NCBI GenBank assembly: GCA_937928735.1
Contig: CALFVF010000002.1
Span: forward strand, 1-64,000
Direction of reading: 5' to 3'
From: an uncultured Verrucomicrobiales bacterium
GTDB taxonomy: Bacteria; Verrucomicrobiota; Verrucomicrobiia; Verrucomicrobiales; Akkermansiaceae
DNA length: 64,000 nt
How positions within the stretch are numbered: the first letter of the stretch is position 1; each line of letters begins with the position of its first letter. Position numbers and translations under genes: made by a program. Positions 9,414 through 17,816 of the stretch are shown here, piece by piece. The notes below the pieces were generated by a model. It was not told the origin of the DNA, did not search any database, and saw nothing but the letters and a program-made list of their open reading frames with translations.

Positions 9414-9845
9414 TTACTTCCTCGCTGTGTTTAGAATCCACAGGCAGAGGCAGGCTCCAGAAAAGGCGCCTAGATGATCTGCGCACCAGTCATAGGGGTC
9501 GTTTCCCGTGCGTTGTGGGAAAAAGCTTTGATGGTATTCGTCTATGGCGCCGATGAGAGCTCCCATGCACCATGTAAAAAAGCGGATTCTCCAGTGGTTT
9601 GCTTGTGGGGCGTACAGAGCCCAGCAGCCAGAGAAGAGAGATCCTCCGATCCCGAAGTAGGTGAAGTGGAGTACCTTGTCGAGGTGAGGGATCTCGGGGC
9701 CATTTTCGGGAGGGGTTCCTTCTGAGAGAAACCAGAGGGCAGTAGCCCAAATCACCCAGAGAACTCCCCATATTAGGAAGTGTTTGGGTAAGAGAGAATG
9801 AAACTTCAGCGCACAGCTATCGAGTGTGTCACGGAGTGAAGTCAT
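9414..9845 (-). CDS. VanZ-like membrane protein
   Basis: A 143-residue integral membrane protein with about four hydrophobic segments. It shows the VanZ-family signatures DKVLHFTYFG and GAIDEYHQSFFPQRTGND followed by DWCADHLGA, which are the conserved polar patches of this family. VanZ itself gives low-level teicoplanin resistance by an unknown mechanism. Most chromosomal family members have no assigned role and resistance should not be assumed. It stands just downstream of the BrnA-like gene on the same strand (58 bases), but the pair is not obviously functional with it. Confidence 0.8.
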   Translation of the reverse strand: MTSLRDTLDSCALKFHSLLPKHFLIWGVLWVIWATALWFLSEGTPPENGPEIPHLDKVLHFTYFGIGGSLFSGCWALYAPQANHWRIRFFTWCMGALIGAIDEYHQSFFPQRTGNDPYDWCADHLGAFSGACLCLWILNTARK

Positions 9846-9903
9846 AAAAGGAGCGAAAGATCAATAAAGGGATCGATGGAGAGGGAATCGAGTGAGGGCT
9901 ACT

Positions 9904-10182
9904 TTACTGAGAAGACTTACGAGCTTCTTCTTCGAGTCTCTCAGAGAGCCATTGCTTCAGCATAGACTGGTAGTTGAGATAGCGGCTACGAGCAATACGC
10001 TTGATGCGTGAGAGCATCCGTGGGTCAAATCTCAAGGTGATCGTTGTCGATTCTTTGGCGTCTGGCTCGTGCATGGCATTGGCCATCAAGCGGGCATCGA
10101 GGGTGTGATTTGTCCAGAATTCTGCCTCAGCTTCTTCTGTCTCGAAGTCAGGGATCTCGTTCCAGTCTTTAATTTCAGTCAT
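9904..10182 (-). CDS. BrnA-like (CopG/ribbon-helix-helix) antitoxin
   Basis: This 92-residue protein looks like the antitoxin of a type II toxin-antitoxin pair. The C-terminal half reads STTITLRFDPRMLSRIKRIA and then YQSMLKQWLSERL, the strand-helix-helix pattern of CopG/BrnA DNA-binding antitoxins. The N-terminal half is acidic (IPDFETEEAEAEFWTNH), a feature of BrnA proteins that contact the toxin. It follows the BrnT-like gene after 14 bases, the toxin-first order typical of brnTA. It would be expected to neutralise the toxin and repress the operon. Identification is by pattern only. Confidence 0.75.
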   Translation of the reverse strand: MTEIKDWNEIPDFETEEAEAEFWTNHTLDARLMANAMHEPDAKESTTITLRFDPRMLSRIKRIARSRYLNYQSMLKQWLSERLEEEARKSSQ

Positions 10183-10196
10183 GATGTGAGAGTTGA

Positions 10197-10475
10197 TTAT
10201 TTGTGTTCAGCGTAGCGGCGATCGTAGAAGCGAGTCTCCGATTGAGACATTTCTCTAGCGGCAATGATGCGGGCTTTTTTACCATCACTACAGAAACTCA
10301 TGAAAAGGTAACGGTCTGAGATCGTGCGGCCGATCATGTAATAGCGTGTTTCCCCATCAGCGCGCTCATGATCTGGGAGAAATCTCACAGAAAATGGATC
10401 TTCGAGAACTTCTTCGAGCTCGCGAGGAGTGAATGATGTGAGGTCGACGGGTGTTTCAATGAGATCAAGTTCCAT
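10197..10475 (-). CDS. BrnT-like ribonuclease toxin (divergent)
   Basis: A 92-residue protein whose C-terminal half matches the BrnT toxin pattern: RYYMIGRTISDRYLFMSF, then ARIIAAREMSQSETRFY, corresponding to the family strand order and the conserved (I/R)ISAR...E..Y end. The N-terminal part, normally FEWDxxKAxxNxxKHG, is poorly conserved here (LTSFTPRELEEVLEDPF), so RNase activity is uncertain. BrnT toxins have a RelE-like fold and cut RNA. It lies about 100 bases downstream of lpxC-fabZ on the same strand and directly upstream of the antitoxin gene. Confidence 0.68.
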   Translation of the reverse strand: MELDLIETPVDLTSFTPRELEEVLEDPFSVRFLPDHERADGETRYYMIGRTISDRYLFMSFCSDGKKARIIAAREMSQSETRFYDRRYAEHK

Positions 10476-10572
10476 GTGTTCAACAGACTAAGTAGAATAC
10501 AAGCATAGCAGCCTTCCACTGCCCATGCTAAAATGTTGATTTGGCGAAATTGATAGTTCTCGGTGAGTGCCA

Positions 10573-11874
10573 CTAGGCGTCGAGGAGGGAGAATTTGAGG
10601 TTTCCTGAGGAAACGACCTCTCCATTCACGAGGCAGCGGCAGGTAGCCACACCGATATTTCGGCGGATTTTCGTGATCTCTGCTTCGATAAATAAGACAT
10701 CTCCGGGGAGGACTGGGCGGCGCCATTTGACATTATCCGCGGACATGAAGTAGCCGATTTTACCCTGATTCTCTGGGCGGCGCAGCATGAGTACAGAGGC
10801 GACTTGAGCCATGGCCTCGACTTGGAGAACTCCAGGCATGATCGGGTGATCTGGGAAGTGGCCCGGGAAGAAGGGCTCATTCATGGTGACGTTCTTAATA
10901 CCCGTGCACTTATTGTCTCCTTCGAAGTCAATGACTCGATCCACCAGTAAGAAAGGATAGCGGTGTGGGAGGATCTTCATGATATCATTGATATCGAGCA
11001 CAGCCTCGCCTTGGGGGATGGTGAGTGGTGGTACCTGTGAGCGCATGGAGGTGTATTCGCGCTTGATGCGTGCAGCCATCTGCGTGTTTGGCCCATGTCC
11101 TGGTGCCACACAGATGACGTGGCCCATAATCCGCTTACCACTAAGCATGAGATCTCCGATCACATCGAGTGCCTTGTGGCGTGCAAATTCATTCTGGAAG
11201 CGCACCGGCTCCTTACTCATGATTTCCTCACCACGAACAACCACAGCATTCTCTAGAGAGCCTCCTTTAATGAGTCCCTTATCAAGGAGGGGTTTGACAT
11301 CCTCATAGTAGACGAATGTACGTGCGGGAGCGATGTCTTTCTCGTAGAGCTCAGGGGTGACCTCTGAGCTAAAGTACTGGGTGAAGCGCCCCTCTGGGCC
11401 GACATTGGTGACAGAAACGCGGAATTTTGTGTCTGGTACTATAGTGATAATGGAGCCACTTGGAGTTTCGAGGTGGAGAGGCTCACGCACTTCCCAGACC
11501 TTGCGCGGGGCGTCTTGGGTCTCGATACCAGCTTGCTTGATGAGTTCCACATACGGGGCTGAGGAGCCATCGCCAATGGGTGGCTCATTCGCATCCATTT
11601 CTATAATGGCATTGTCCACATTCATGCCTGTGAGTGCGGAGATGACATGCTCCACGGTGTGGACTTTCACAGAGCCTTCTGCAAGAGTGGTGGCGCGCTC
11701 GACAGTTTGGACCTTGTCCACATCCGCATCGATAAAGGGCTGGTCATCTAAGTCGATACGGCGAAATTTGAACCCTGTATTGGTAGGGGCAGGTTTTATG
11801 GTTAGCGTCACTTTCTCGCCTGTATGAAGGGAAGATCCTTCCAGAGTGGCTGGGGAGGCGAGAGTTTGTTGCAT
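10573..11874 (-). CDS. lpxC-fabZ: bifunctional LpxC-FabZ fusion (lipid A deacetylase / 3-hydroxyacyl-ACP dehydratase)
   Basis: A fusion of two envelope lipid enzymes. Residues 1 to about 275 are LpxC, the zinc deacetylase that commits UDP-3-O-acyl-GlcNAc to lipid A synthesis; it shows [23 protein letters not shown] and [10 protein letters not shown] with the zinc and catalytic residues. Residues about 290-433 are FabZ, which dehydrates 3-hydroxyacyl-ACP, with [13 protein letters not shown] and the active-site helix [21 protein letters not shown] chose the ATG at 11874 because [13 protein letters not shown] matches the normal LpxC start; two upstream Mets (11886, 11910) are possible. Such fusions are known in Bacteroidetes, Chlamydiae-Verrucomicrobia and relatives. 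It implies a lipopolysaccharide-bearing outer membrane. Confidence 0.96.
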   Translation of the reverse strand: MQQTLASPATLEGSSLHTGEKVTLTIKPAPTNTGFKFRRIDLDDQPFIDADVDKVQTVERATTLAEGSVKVHTVEHVISALTGMNVDNAIIEMDANEPPIGDGSSAPYVELIKQAGIETQDAPRKVWEVREPLHLETPSGSIITIVPDTKFRVSVTNVGPEGRFTQYFSSEVTPELYEKDIAPARTFVYYEDVKPLLDKGLIKGGSLENAVVVRGEEIMSKEPVRFQNEFARHKALDVIGDLMLSGKRIMGHVICVAPGHGPNTQMAARIKREYTSMRSQVPPLTIPQGEAVLDINDIMKILPHRYPFLLVDRVIDFEGDNKCTGIKNVTMNEPFFPGHFPDHPIMPGVLQVEAMAQVASVLMLRRPENQGKIGYFMSADNVKWRRPVLPGDVLFIEAEITKIRRNIGVATCRCLVNGEVVSSGNLKFSLLDA

Positions 11875-11973
11875 GTCATTAGGCATGCGCGAAGTGAAGA
11901 GCTCTCGCATAGAAGTTTCAAGAGATTAAATCTCTACTGGCTTTGAAAAGCGTAAAATTTATCTAGAATGGAC

Positions 11974-12008
11974 TTTACAAGGCAGCTTTTCTTAGTATTT
12001 TCCGCCCC
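11974..12008 (+). promoter_or_regulatory. predicted promoter of rpmJ with GC-rich discriminator
   Basis: A TTTACA box (11974-11979) and a TATTTT box (11996-12001) are separated by 16 bases, followed immediately by CCGCCCC (12002-12008). The rpsL promoter has the same arrangement. A GC-rich discriminator of this kind is associated with ppGpp (stringent) control in well-studied bacteria. Seen in sequence; function is inferred. Confidence 0.55.
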
Positions 12009-12029
12009 CACCATTAACCAATTTCTAGT

Positions 12030-12194
12030 ATGAAAGTTCTCTCTTCACTCGCATCCATGAAGCGCCGTCACGAAGACTGCCAAGTCGTTAAGCGTAACGG
12101 TACACTCTACGTGATCTGCAAGACGAATCCTAAGTTTAAGGCTCGTCAAGGTACCACACGCGGTACCAAACTCAGTAAAAAAGGAGTGAAGTAA
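12030..12194 (+). CDS. rpmJ: 50S ribosomal protein L36, zinc-free type
   Basis: A 54-residue protein starting [20 protein letters not shown] and continuing through [20 protein letters not shown]. This matches the alternative L36 paralog (YkgO-type) of enterobacteria. In the zinc-binding L36 form there is a CxxC pair, a third Cys and a His; here only Cys17 and Cys30 remain and the His position is Phe, so it should not bind zinc. A 13-residue basic tail ([13 protein letters not shown]) extends past the usual end. It is monocistronic, with its own promoter and a terminator about 110 bases after the stop. It is a component of the large ribosomal subunit. Confidence 0.93.
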   Translation: MKVLSSLASMKRRHEDCQVVKRNGTLYVICKTNPKFKARQGTTRGTKLSKKGVK

Positions 12195-12302
12195 TCACTG
12201 ATGGCAGCTCAATGCGGCTGCTATCATGGTTTCTTACCTCTGCGAATCAACGAATCTGTTCACTGTACGCTAGGAGATAGTGAACGGTTAAGATTCAAAT
12301 CA

Positions 12303-12339
12303 AGGCCTAACGTTCATTTAGCATGCGTTGGGCTTTTTT
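12303..12339 (+). terminator. intrinsic terminator after rpmJ
   Basis: GCCTAACG at 12305-12312 pairs with CGTTGGGC at 12326-12333 (8 pairs, one G-U), followed by six T residues. A second perfect hairpin, GTTCACT with AGTGAAC, lies just upstream between 12257 and 12287. Both sit between rpmJ and the convergent pseudokinase gene. Confidence 0.8.
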
Positions 12340-12377
12340 GGTTCTTGTTTTTATAGAATGGCGATGAGGATGAGGCG

Positions 12378-14261
12378 CTACGGAAGGTGGATTCTTTGCC
12401 GCAGTGTAAAGAGTTCCTGGATGTCTTCAGCCTTGAGTGCTCTGCGGTAGATGGCGATTGCTCGGATCTGACCTTGCATGACAGTTTGTGTGTCACTGTC
12501 TCGGTAGCCGCCAATGGTGAAATCGGGGAGTTGTTTCGCCATGGTCATTTTGTGACCGTGGGGTGCTGTGGCGACTTGGGTGCCATTCACGTAGAGACGA
12601 AGCGTTTCTTTCTCAAAGACACCGATGAGATGTACCCAGTGTGGGCGGTAGAAGGGAGTGTCTGAGCTATGAATGACTGTGGTGGATTGGCTCGAGGAGA
12701 CCTTGAATGTAGCGTGTCCAGAGGCATCATAGCCTAGGTAAAAGCCTCGTTTGTAGTCGGAAGAGTCTTCGCTGCAGCTAATAATCCCGCCTTGTGGCTG
12801 GGGCTTGGTGACAAGAGCGATGGCCTCCAGCGTGAATGCACTACGGGGCATTTGTCTGGCGAGTTCTGGATGAAGGAGTATGGGCTGATCACTCTGGAGG
12901 CTGAGAGTGTTCTCCTTAAACTTAGGCGGGTGGGTGAGCTGGAAGCGTGTTTTGGGATCTCGGTGGTAGTAGTTTTTCCCGAGAAAGTATTCGGGTGAGA
13001 AATGCCAGTGCGCATAGAGGCTGTCATACTGGCTAAACTGGCGAAGCAGTGTGTTTTCCTGGCGGATGCCCTGAGAGGTGGGATGAGGGGTGTCAATATT
13101 GTGTTTTGTAGAGGGTTTTGTAGAGGGGGTGGTGAGTTGGGTTGGTGTGGGTTCTCTCTCTGGATGAAGTTGTGAATGAGCTAGTTGTGATTTCCAGCTC
13201 AGAGCAAGGCAGATGGTGATGAGGATGACACAAATGAGAATAGGCGCTCTATGAGAATGGGAAGGAAAAGAAGGGGCCCTAGGTGTCTGGATTTGCTGTG
13301 TCTGGTTTTGCTGTGTCTGGTGGTGAAGACTTTTTGGTTGTAGGCGTAGTTGTGGCTCTGAGGGGGTGGTGATGAGTTGTGGTTTATTGTTACTATTGAG
13401 CTTGCTGAGAGTGGCGAGTATTTCTGTGACACTGGGGCTGCGGTGATGAGGGTTAGGCTCAAGGCATCGGTGCACCCATTCGCTGATGGCGGGTCGTGTG
13501 TCGCTGACATCACAGAGGAGAGGGAGGAGGTTTCGGCGGTTCTTTAGGATGATTTCTTCACGGCTTAGCTGAGCGTATGGGTGGCCTCCCGCAAGTAAGG
13601 TGTAGATGAGGTGCCCGAAGGCATAAATATCACTGAGGGCACTTTGTGCAGCGCCCTGCCAGAGTTCAGGTGCGATGAAAATAGGCTCGCTAGAGGGGAG
13701 GTCGTTCTGAGAGTGAGAGGTGGCACTAGTGGGCTGGCCGTGGAGAATAGTGCTGAGTTGATTCTGCCCAAAGTCTTGTATCTGGGCGTGCCAGCCACTA
13801 CTGGGGCGCTTTGTTAGTCGTATGGATTGGAGAGAGAGGGTGCTGTGGTAATGCTCTTTCTGGTGAGCGAAGCTGAGAGCTTCGAGAATCTGCCGAGCAA
13901 TACTTAGGGCTTCTGATTCAGAAAAGAGATGAGCCTCTCGGAGTAGGTGAAGTAGGCTTTTTGATTCACTGTATTCGTAGACGATATAGGCGCCATCTGT
14001 ATCCAGATTGGCATCCAGAATGGCACTAATATTAGGGTGGCTGAGAGTGGCTAATCTTTGAAAGAGTAGTTGAAGCTCATGGAGAGAGTCTCTCGAGAGA
14101 GCTGTCTCTGTGTTCTCTCTAGATGGGTTTCCATGGAGTCGCTTAAGAAGGACTGGGCGCTTGAGCCAGGTGTCTTCGGCATGGTAGAGGCCTCCAGTGC
14201 GATCTTTTTCAATGAGTCTAATAATGTCGTAGCGCTCTTGGGGATCCATGGGTGGATGCAA
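12378..14261 (-). CDS. membrane pseudokinase (Ser/Thr kinase fold) with C-terminal LamG-like domain
   Basis: A 627-residue protein with three parts. Residues 10-290 have a eukaryotic-type protein kinase fold: Lys40 in PVLLKRL and Asp163 in the DFG motif are present. The catalytic loop, however, reads HSTLSLQS (139-146) where HRDLKPxN is expected, so the catalytic Asp, the Lys and the metal-binding Asn are all replaced. The Gly-rich loop is also degenerate. A Gln/Pro-rich linker is followed by one membrane helix (339-356). The outside part ends in a concanavalin/LamG-like domain (about 440-625) with the pattern WVHLIGVFEKETLRLYVNGTQV. It resembles a receptor with an inactive kinase inside and a sugar- or protein-binding domain outside. 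Its partner is unknown. Confidence 0.85.
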   Translation of the reverse strand: MHPPMDPQERYDIIRLIEKDRTGGLYHAEDTWLKRPVLLKRLHGNPSRENTETALSRDSLHELQLLFQRLATLSHPNISAILDANLDTDGAYIVYEYSESKSLLHLLREAHLFSESEALSIARQILEALSFAHQKEHYHSTLSLQSIRLTKRPSSGWHAQIQDFGQNQLSTILHGQPTSATSHSQNDLPSSEPIFIAPELWQGAAQSALSDIYAFGHLIYTLLAGGHPYAQLSREEIILKNRRNLLPLLCDVSDTRPAISEWVHRCLEPNPHHRSPSVTEILATLSKLNSNNKPQLITTPSEPQLRLQPKSLHHQTQQNQTQQIQTPRAPSFPSHSHRAPILICVILITICLALSWKSQLAHSQLHPEREPTPTQLTTPSTKPSTKHNIDTPHPTSQGIRQENTLLRQFSQYDSLYAHWHFSPEYFLGKNYYHRDPKTRFQLTHPPKFKENTLSLQSDQPILLHPELARQMPRSAFTLEAIALVTKPQPQGGIISCSEDSSDYKRGFYLGYDASGHATFKVSSSQSTTVIHSSDTPFYRPHWVHLIGVFEKETLRLYVNGTQVATAPHGHKMTMAKQLPDFTIGGYRDSDTQTVMQGQIRAIAIYRRALKAEDIQELFTLRQRIHLP

Positions 14262-14404
14262 ACAGTTAGATGATGGTGCAGGCTAGATGGTGTCAGTGGG
14301 GTCTGGCGAGCTGTTAATTATGATTTTTTGTTAGGTTGTTTTAGAATTCATCTGAGTGATATATGATTCCGTTCTGGCCTGAATTCTGCTGACCAGTTAT
14401 CTCT

Positions 14405-15130
14405 ATGGGTATGCTTGGGACTATCAAAGCGATTCTGTTTGATTTAGATGAGACGCTCCTTGATCGGGATGCGACAATGCTGCGCTTTCTGAGGGGGCAG
14501 TATGCGCGCTTTGATCTAGAGGGCGTGGGTGAGGTCTTTTCTCAGGGAGTACTGAGCCATCAAGCTGGCGGTTATGCCGATAAGTTTCAGGCGTATCAGC
14601 TAGCCTGTGAAGAAGTAGGTTTTTCTCCCTCTGTGGCGAAGGCTCTTTATGAAGACTTTATTCTTAATTATGGGGATGATTCTGTGATGATTGCTGGTGT
14701 CAGAGAGGTATTGGAAGTGCTTAGTGGGCAGTATGCACTGGGTATGGTGACCAATGGGCGCAGCAGGAGTCAGAGAGGGAAAATCAAGGGCGCGAAGCTG
14801 GAGAGTTTCTTTTCAGTGATCAAGGTTTCGGGGGAGGAAGATGCCCAAAAACCAGATCCTGAGATCTTTCAAAGCTGTCTTGAGGCATTAGATTGTGAGC
14901 CTCAACAGGCGATCTTTGTGGGAGACCATCCCGTGAATGATATCGAAGGGCCCCACCAGATCGGTATGAAAACAGTCTGGGTGGAAACAGCTCGTTACCA
15001 AGAGGCTCCGAAGGCGGATGTCTGTGTGAGGCATATCAGTGAGATTCTATCCGCTGAGAATGCCTCGATACTCGGGCTCTCAGGGTGCTTGGCGCTCTCA
15101 AAAACGGAATGCTCTCGTAGTATCATCTGA
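14405..15130 (+). CDS. HAD-superfamily phosphatase
   Basis: A 241-residue haloacid dehalogenase-like hydrolase. Motif I is FDLDET (nucleophile Asp13, acid Asp15), motif II is VTNGRS, motif III includes the Lys in KPDPEIF, and motif IV is VGDHPVNDI. The helical cap lies between motifs I and II, which is the C1-cap layout of phosphoglycolate phosphatase/YjjG-type enzymes that act on small phosphate esters. The substrate cannot be set from sequence. It is divergent from the pseudokinase gene, with about 140 bases between the starts. Confidence 0.85.
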   Translation: MGMLGTIKAILFDLDETLLDRDATMLRFLRGQYARFDLEGVGEVFSQGVLSHQAGGYADKFQAYQLACEEVGFSPSVAKALYEDFILNYGDDSVMIAGVREVLEVLSGQYALGMVTNGRSRSQRGKIKGAKLESFFSVIKVSGEEDAQKPDPEIFQSCLEALDCEPQQAIFVGDHPVNDIEGPHQIGMKTVWVETARYQEAPKADVCVRHISEILSAENASILGLSGCLALSKTECSRSII

Positions 15131-15215
15131 TTCTGATGAGTTGAGAGGTAAGGAGGTAAACGCCTTCCTGATGGCTAAATTCATAACCTGCGGGTGTTGA
15201 TTCTTCTCATAGATT

Positions 15216-16673
15216 GTGCTAGAAGGTGATGTGAAAAATTATCATGTGTTTTTTGGAATATGGCTAATCACAGTTTTTAGCTCTTGTTCAAAAACCTACA
15301 GCCTTCAGGCACCTGATTTGAAGCACATCTATGAGGACGCGGCTAAGGGGAGTGGGGAGTCGAGAAATCCCGTTATAGTGATTCCAGGGATCTTGGGTTC
15401 TAGCCTCTACGATCAGGCTAATAAACAGACGGTCTGGGGGGCATTTGACCGTGATTTCCAAGGGCCGAAGTCACCCATGGCAGCACGCCAAATTGCCCTG
15501 CCTATGCAGAAAGAGCGCGCGATTGGGGAGCTTCGAGATGAAGTTATCTCACTCAGCGCGCTAGATCGACTTAGGTTTAAGCTCTTAGGCCTCTCGGTGG
15601 AGCCACGCGCCTACGCGCAGATTTTGGCAACACTCGGTGCAGGAGGTTACCGAGATGAGGGATTGGCCTCGGCGGGGGTGATTGATTATGGGGAGGATCA
15701 TTTTAACTGCTTCCAGTTTCACTACGACTGGCGGCGCTCTTGCGCAGAAAACGCGGCACGACTAGACGCATTCATTAAGGAGAAGAAGATCTATGTCCAG
15801 GAGCAGCGCCAGAAGCGATACGGTGGCACGCCGAAGCCTGTGAAATTCGATATCGTCGCCCACTCGATGGGTGGGTTAGTCGCTCGCTACTACCTGCGCT
15901 ATGGGAATCAAGGGGCGAGGGGGAATACAAGTACGCCGAAGCTGAACTGGGCGGGGGCGAGGTCTGTTGAGAAGTGTGTGCTCGTGGCGACACCCAATAG
16001 TGGCTCCATCGTCGCTGTGGAGGACCTCATCAAAGGAAAAAATTTCGCCCCGAAATGGCTGGAGCGCATCCCCTTCACTACCCTTCTGAATTATCCAGCA
16101 TCTATATTGGGAACCTACCCTTCTATCTACCAACTCATGCCCAGAACACGCCACAAGACATTTGTCAATCAAGCTGGCGAGCCGGTGAATCTCTATGACC
16201 CAGAACTCTGGAAGAGCCAGCACTGGGGCTTGCTAAATCCTCAAGAATCAGAGTCCCTAGCCTGGCTACTCCCCGAGTATTCCGTTAGTGAGCGGAAAGA
16301 AATCGCCTATGATCATATCGCGAAATGCCTCCAATCTGCTGAGTCATTTCACCGAGCTCTCGACATTCCAGCGAAGCCTCCGAAAGGTCTGTCTATGATC
16401 CTGATCGCGGGAGACTCTATCTATACCAAAGAGAGGATAAAAATGAACTTCGAGACAGGGGAGTATAGCTACGATTTCTACGCTCCAGGAGACGGGACAG
16501 TGCTGCGCAGTAGTGTGCTGGCAGATCAGAGAGCTGGTTCGGGCTATCGCCCAAAGCTAGACTCTCCGATAGATATTAAGCAGACACTATTCTTGCCTAG
16601 GGAGCATACTAATCTGACCAGTGACCCAGTGTTTGCCAATAATTTGCTCTATATACTACTGGAGAAACAATGA
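15216..16673 (+). CDS. LCAT-like lipoprotein lipase/acyltransferase
   Basis: A 485-residue alpha/beta hydrolase of the lecithin:cholesterol acyltransferase type. It starts at GTG 15216 (a second GTG lies at 15231). The N-terminus has a hydrophobic segment ending FSSC, a plausible lipobox, so it may be an outer-membrane or periplasmic lipoprotein. The oxyanion region is VIVIPGILGSSLYD. The nucleophile Ser lies in VAHSMGGLVARYY near residue 217, and a late REHTNLTSD probably supplies the His. Family members hydrolyse or transfer acyl chains of phospholipids. Its stop overlaps the next start by four bases, coupling it to the TPR protein. Confidence 0.8.
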   Translation: MLEGDVKNYHVFFGIWLITVFSSCSKTYSLQAPDLKHIYEDAAKGSGESRNPVIVIPGILGSSLYDQANKQTVWGAFDRDFQGPKSPMAARQIALPMQKERAIGELRDEVISLSALDRLRFKLLGLSVEPRAYAQILATLGAGGYRDEGLASAGVIDYGEDHFNCFQFHYDWRRSCAENAARLDAFIKEKKIYVQEQRQKRYGGTPKPVKFDIVAHSMGGLVARYYLRYGNQGARGNTSTPKLNWAGARSVEKCVLVATPNSGSIVAVEDLIKGKNFAPKWLERIPFTTLLNYPASILGTYPSIYQLMPRTRHKTFVNQAGEPVNLYDPELWKSQHWGLLNPQESESLAWLLPEYSVSERKEIAYDHIAKCLQSAESFHRALDIPAKPPKGLSMILIAGDSIYTKERIKMNFETGEYSYDFYAPGDGTVLRSSVLADQRAGSGYRPKLDSPIDIKQTLFLPREHTNLTSDPVFANNLLYILLEKQ

Positions 16674-16735
16674 GGAGAGGAAGCTCTCATGGAGTGAGAT
16701 GCCTCCCGGGTATTCAGAATCCACGATACTATTCT

Positions 16736-17386
16736 ATGACTCGAAAGCTTATTATCATCACCATTGGCGTACTGCTCGCAGGCTACACTTGGTATGTATT
16801 TTCTCTAGAAGATAGGGTGGTTGAAGACGTGAATAACACCGCACTCATCATTGACGAAGAAATTTCAGGTACTCTCTTTCAGAAGATGGGTGCCTCAGTG
16901 GCACTCGGAGTGTACCTCGCCTGTGTCTGTGTGATGTATGTGCTGCCTGCTATCTCGGAACAGATTTTAGGACTCTTTTATGCGAATCCACACCATATCG
17001 CTGAAGATGACGTGATGCGAGATGCCAGAGCCTTTGTCGCCCAAGGAGAGTTCGAGGGGGCACTAGCAGCCTACCGACATGCTGCGAGAGAAGAGCCTGA
17101 GAATCGCCTTCCGTGGGTGGAAATGGCGAAGATACAAATAGAACATTTTAAAGCACCAGAGGAAGCTACTGCCACCTATGCCGAGGCTCTTGAGAGTCGC
17201 GAGTGGCCTGCCACAGACGCGGCATATTTCATGTTCCGTATTTCCGAACTTCAGATAGAGGAGCTCGATGAAAAGGAAGCCGGCATCGCCGCTCTCGAGC
17301 AAGTCGTGGAACTCTTTCCGGGAACCCGACACGCTGCGAATGCGAACACTCGTCTAGAGGAGCTGGAGGGGTCAATCGACTCGTAA
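16736..17386 (+). CDS. membrane-anchored tetratricopeptide repeat protein
   Basis: This protein has two N-terminal membrane helices (LIIITIGVLLAGYTWYVF, and GVYLACVCVMYVLPAI) and then a soluble domain with TPR-like helices: ARAFVAQGEFEGALAAYRHA, then repeats around NRLPWVEMAKIQIE and AAYFMFRISELQIEE, ending near AANANTRLEELEG. TPR domains mediate protein contacts. I chose the ATG at 16736; an upstream ATG at 16670 overlaps the lipase stop and would add 22 residues (TGA/ATG overlap), which is also plausible. Length from 16736 is 216 residues. It probably shares an operon with the lipase. Confidence 0.75.
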   Translation: MTRKLIIITIGVLLAGYTWYVFSLEDRVVEDVNNTALIIDEEISGTLFQKMGASVALGVYLACVCVMYVLPAISEQILGLFYANPHHIAEDDVMRDARAFVAQGEFEGALAAYRHAAREEPENRLPWVEMAKIQIEHFKAPEEATATYAEALESREWPATDAAYFMFRISELQIEELDEKEAGIAALEQVVELFPGTRHAANANTRLEELEGSIDS

Positions 17387-17389
17387 GCT

Positions 17390-17701
17390 ATGATTTCTCG
17401 TGAACTAGATGTGGTGAAACCTAACGGGGAGAGAATTCCTCTTCAAATCAATATTTCTGCCCCAGTGTATGAAGAAGATTATGACGCTTATGGCTGCCAG
17501 GTATCGTTTATCGGGTGGCTGGAATCTCCTTCCTCCACCATTAAGGGGGAAGATTCTTATCAAAGTCTTCTTTTGGCGCTCCAGTTAGTTCATTCTATAC
17601 TCATGATGCAGCATAAGAATGGCGTACGGTACCGATGGCGGGGATTAGAGGATGAGTATGACTTGGCGATGTTTCTCGCTTTACCTCTGCCGAATGTATG
17701 A
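17390..17701 (+). CDS. small hypothetical protein (DUF6968-like)
   Basis: A 103-residue soluble protein starting three bases after the TPR gene. It reads as a beta-strand-rich N-half (ERIPLQINISAPVYEED, YGCQVSFIGWL) and then GEDSYQSLLLALQLVHSIL, a helix. This layout resembles the small domain family DUF6968, which is of unknown function; the assignment is by memory of the pattern and is tentative. No signal peptide or membrane helix is present. It appears to belong to the lipase-TPR transcription unit. Confidence 0.55.
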   Translation: MISRELDVVKPNGERIPLQINISAPVYEEDYDAYGCQVSFIGWLESPSSTIKGEDSYQSLLLALQLVHSILMMQHKNGVRYRWRGLEDEYDLAMFLALPLPNV

Positions 17702-17816
17702 TGTTCTAACATGGACATGATTGATGAGAGTATGGAGGCAGGTGTTGATTGTGTCTGTTTTTGAAAAGGAAATGATCAGAAACGTAATGAAGTAGTAAGC
17801 TGACTCGTTCAACGCT

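Noticed and set aside
15151-15200. Leader peptide MAKFITCGC after AGGAGG at 15151
   Set aside because: The spacing of 14 bases to the ATG is too large and no terminator/antiterminator pair follows.
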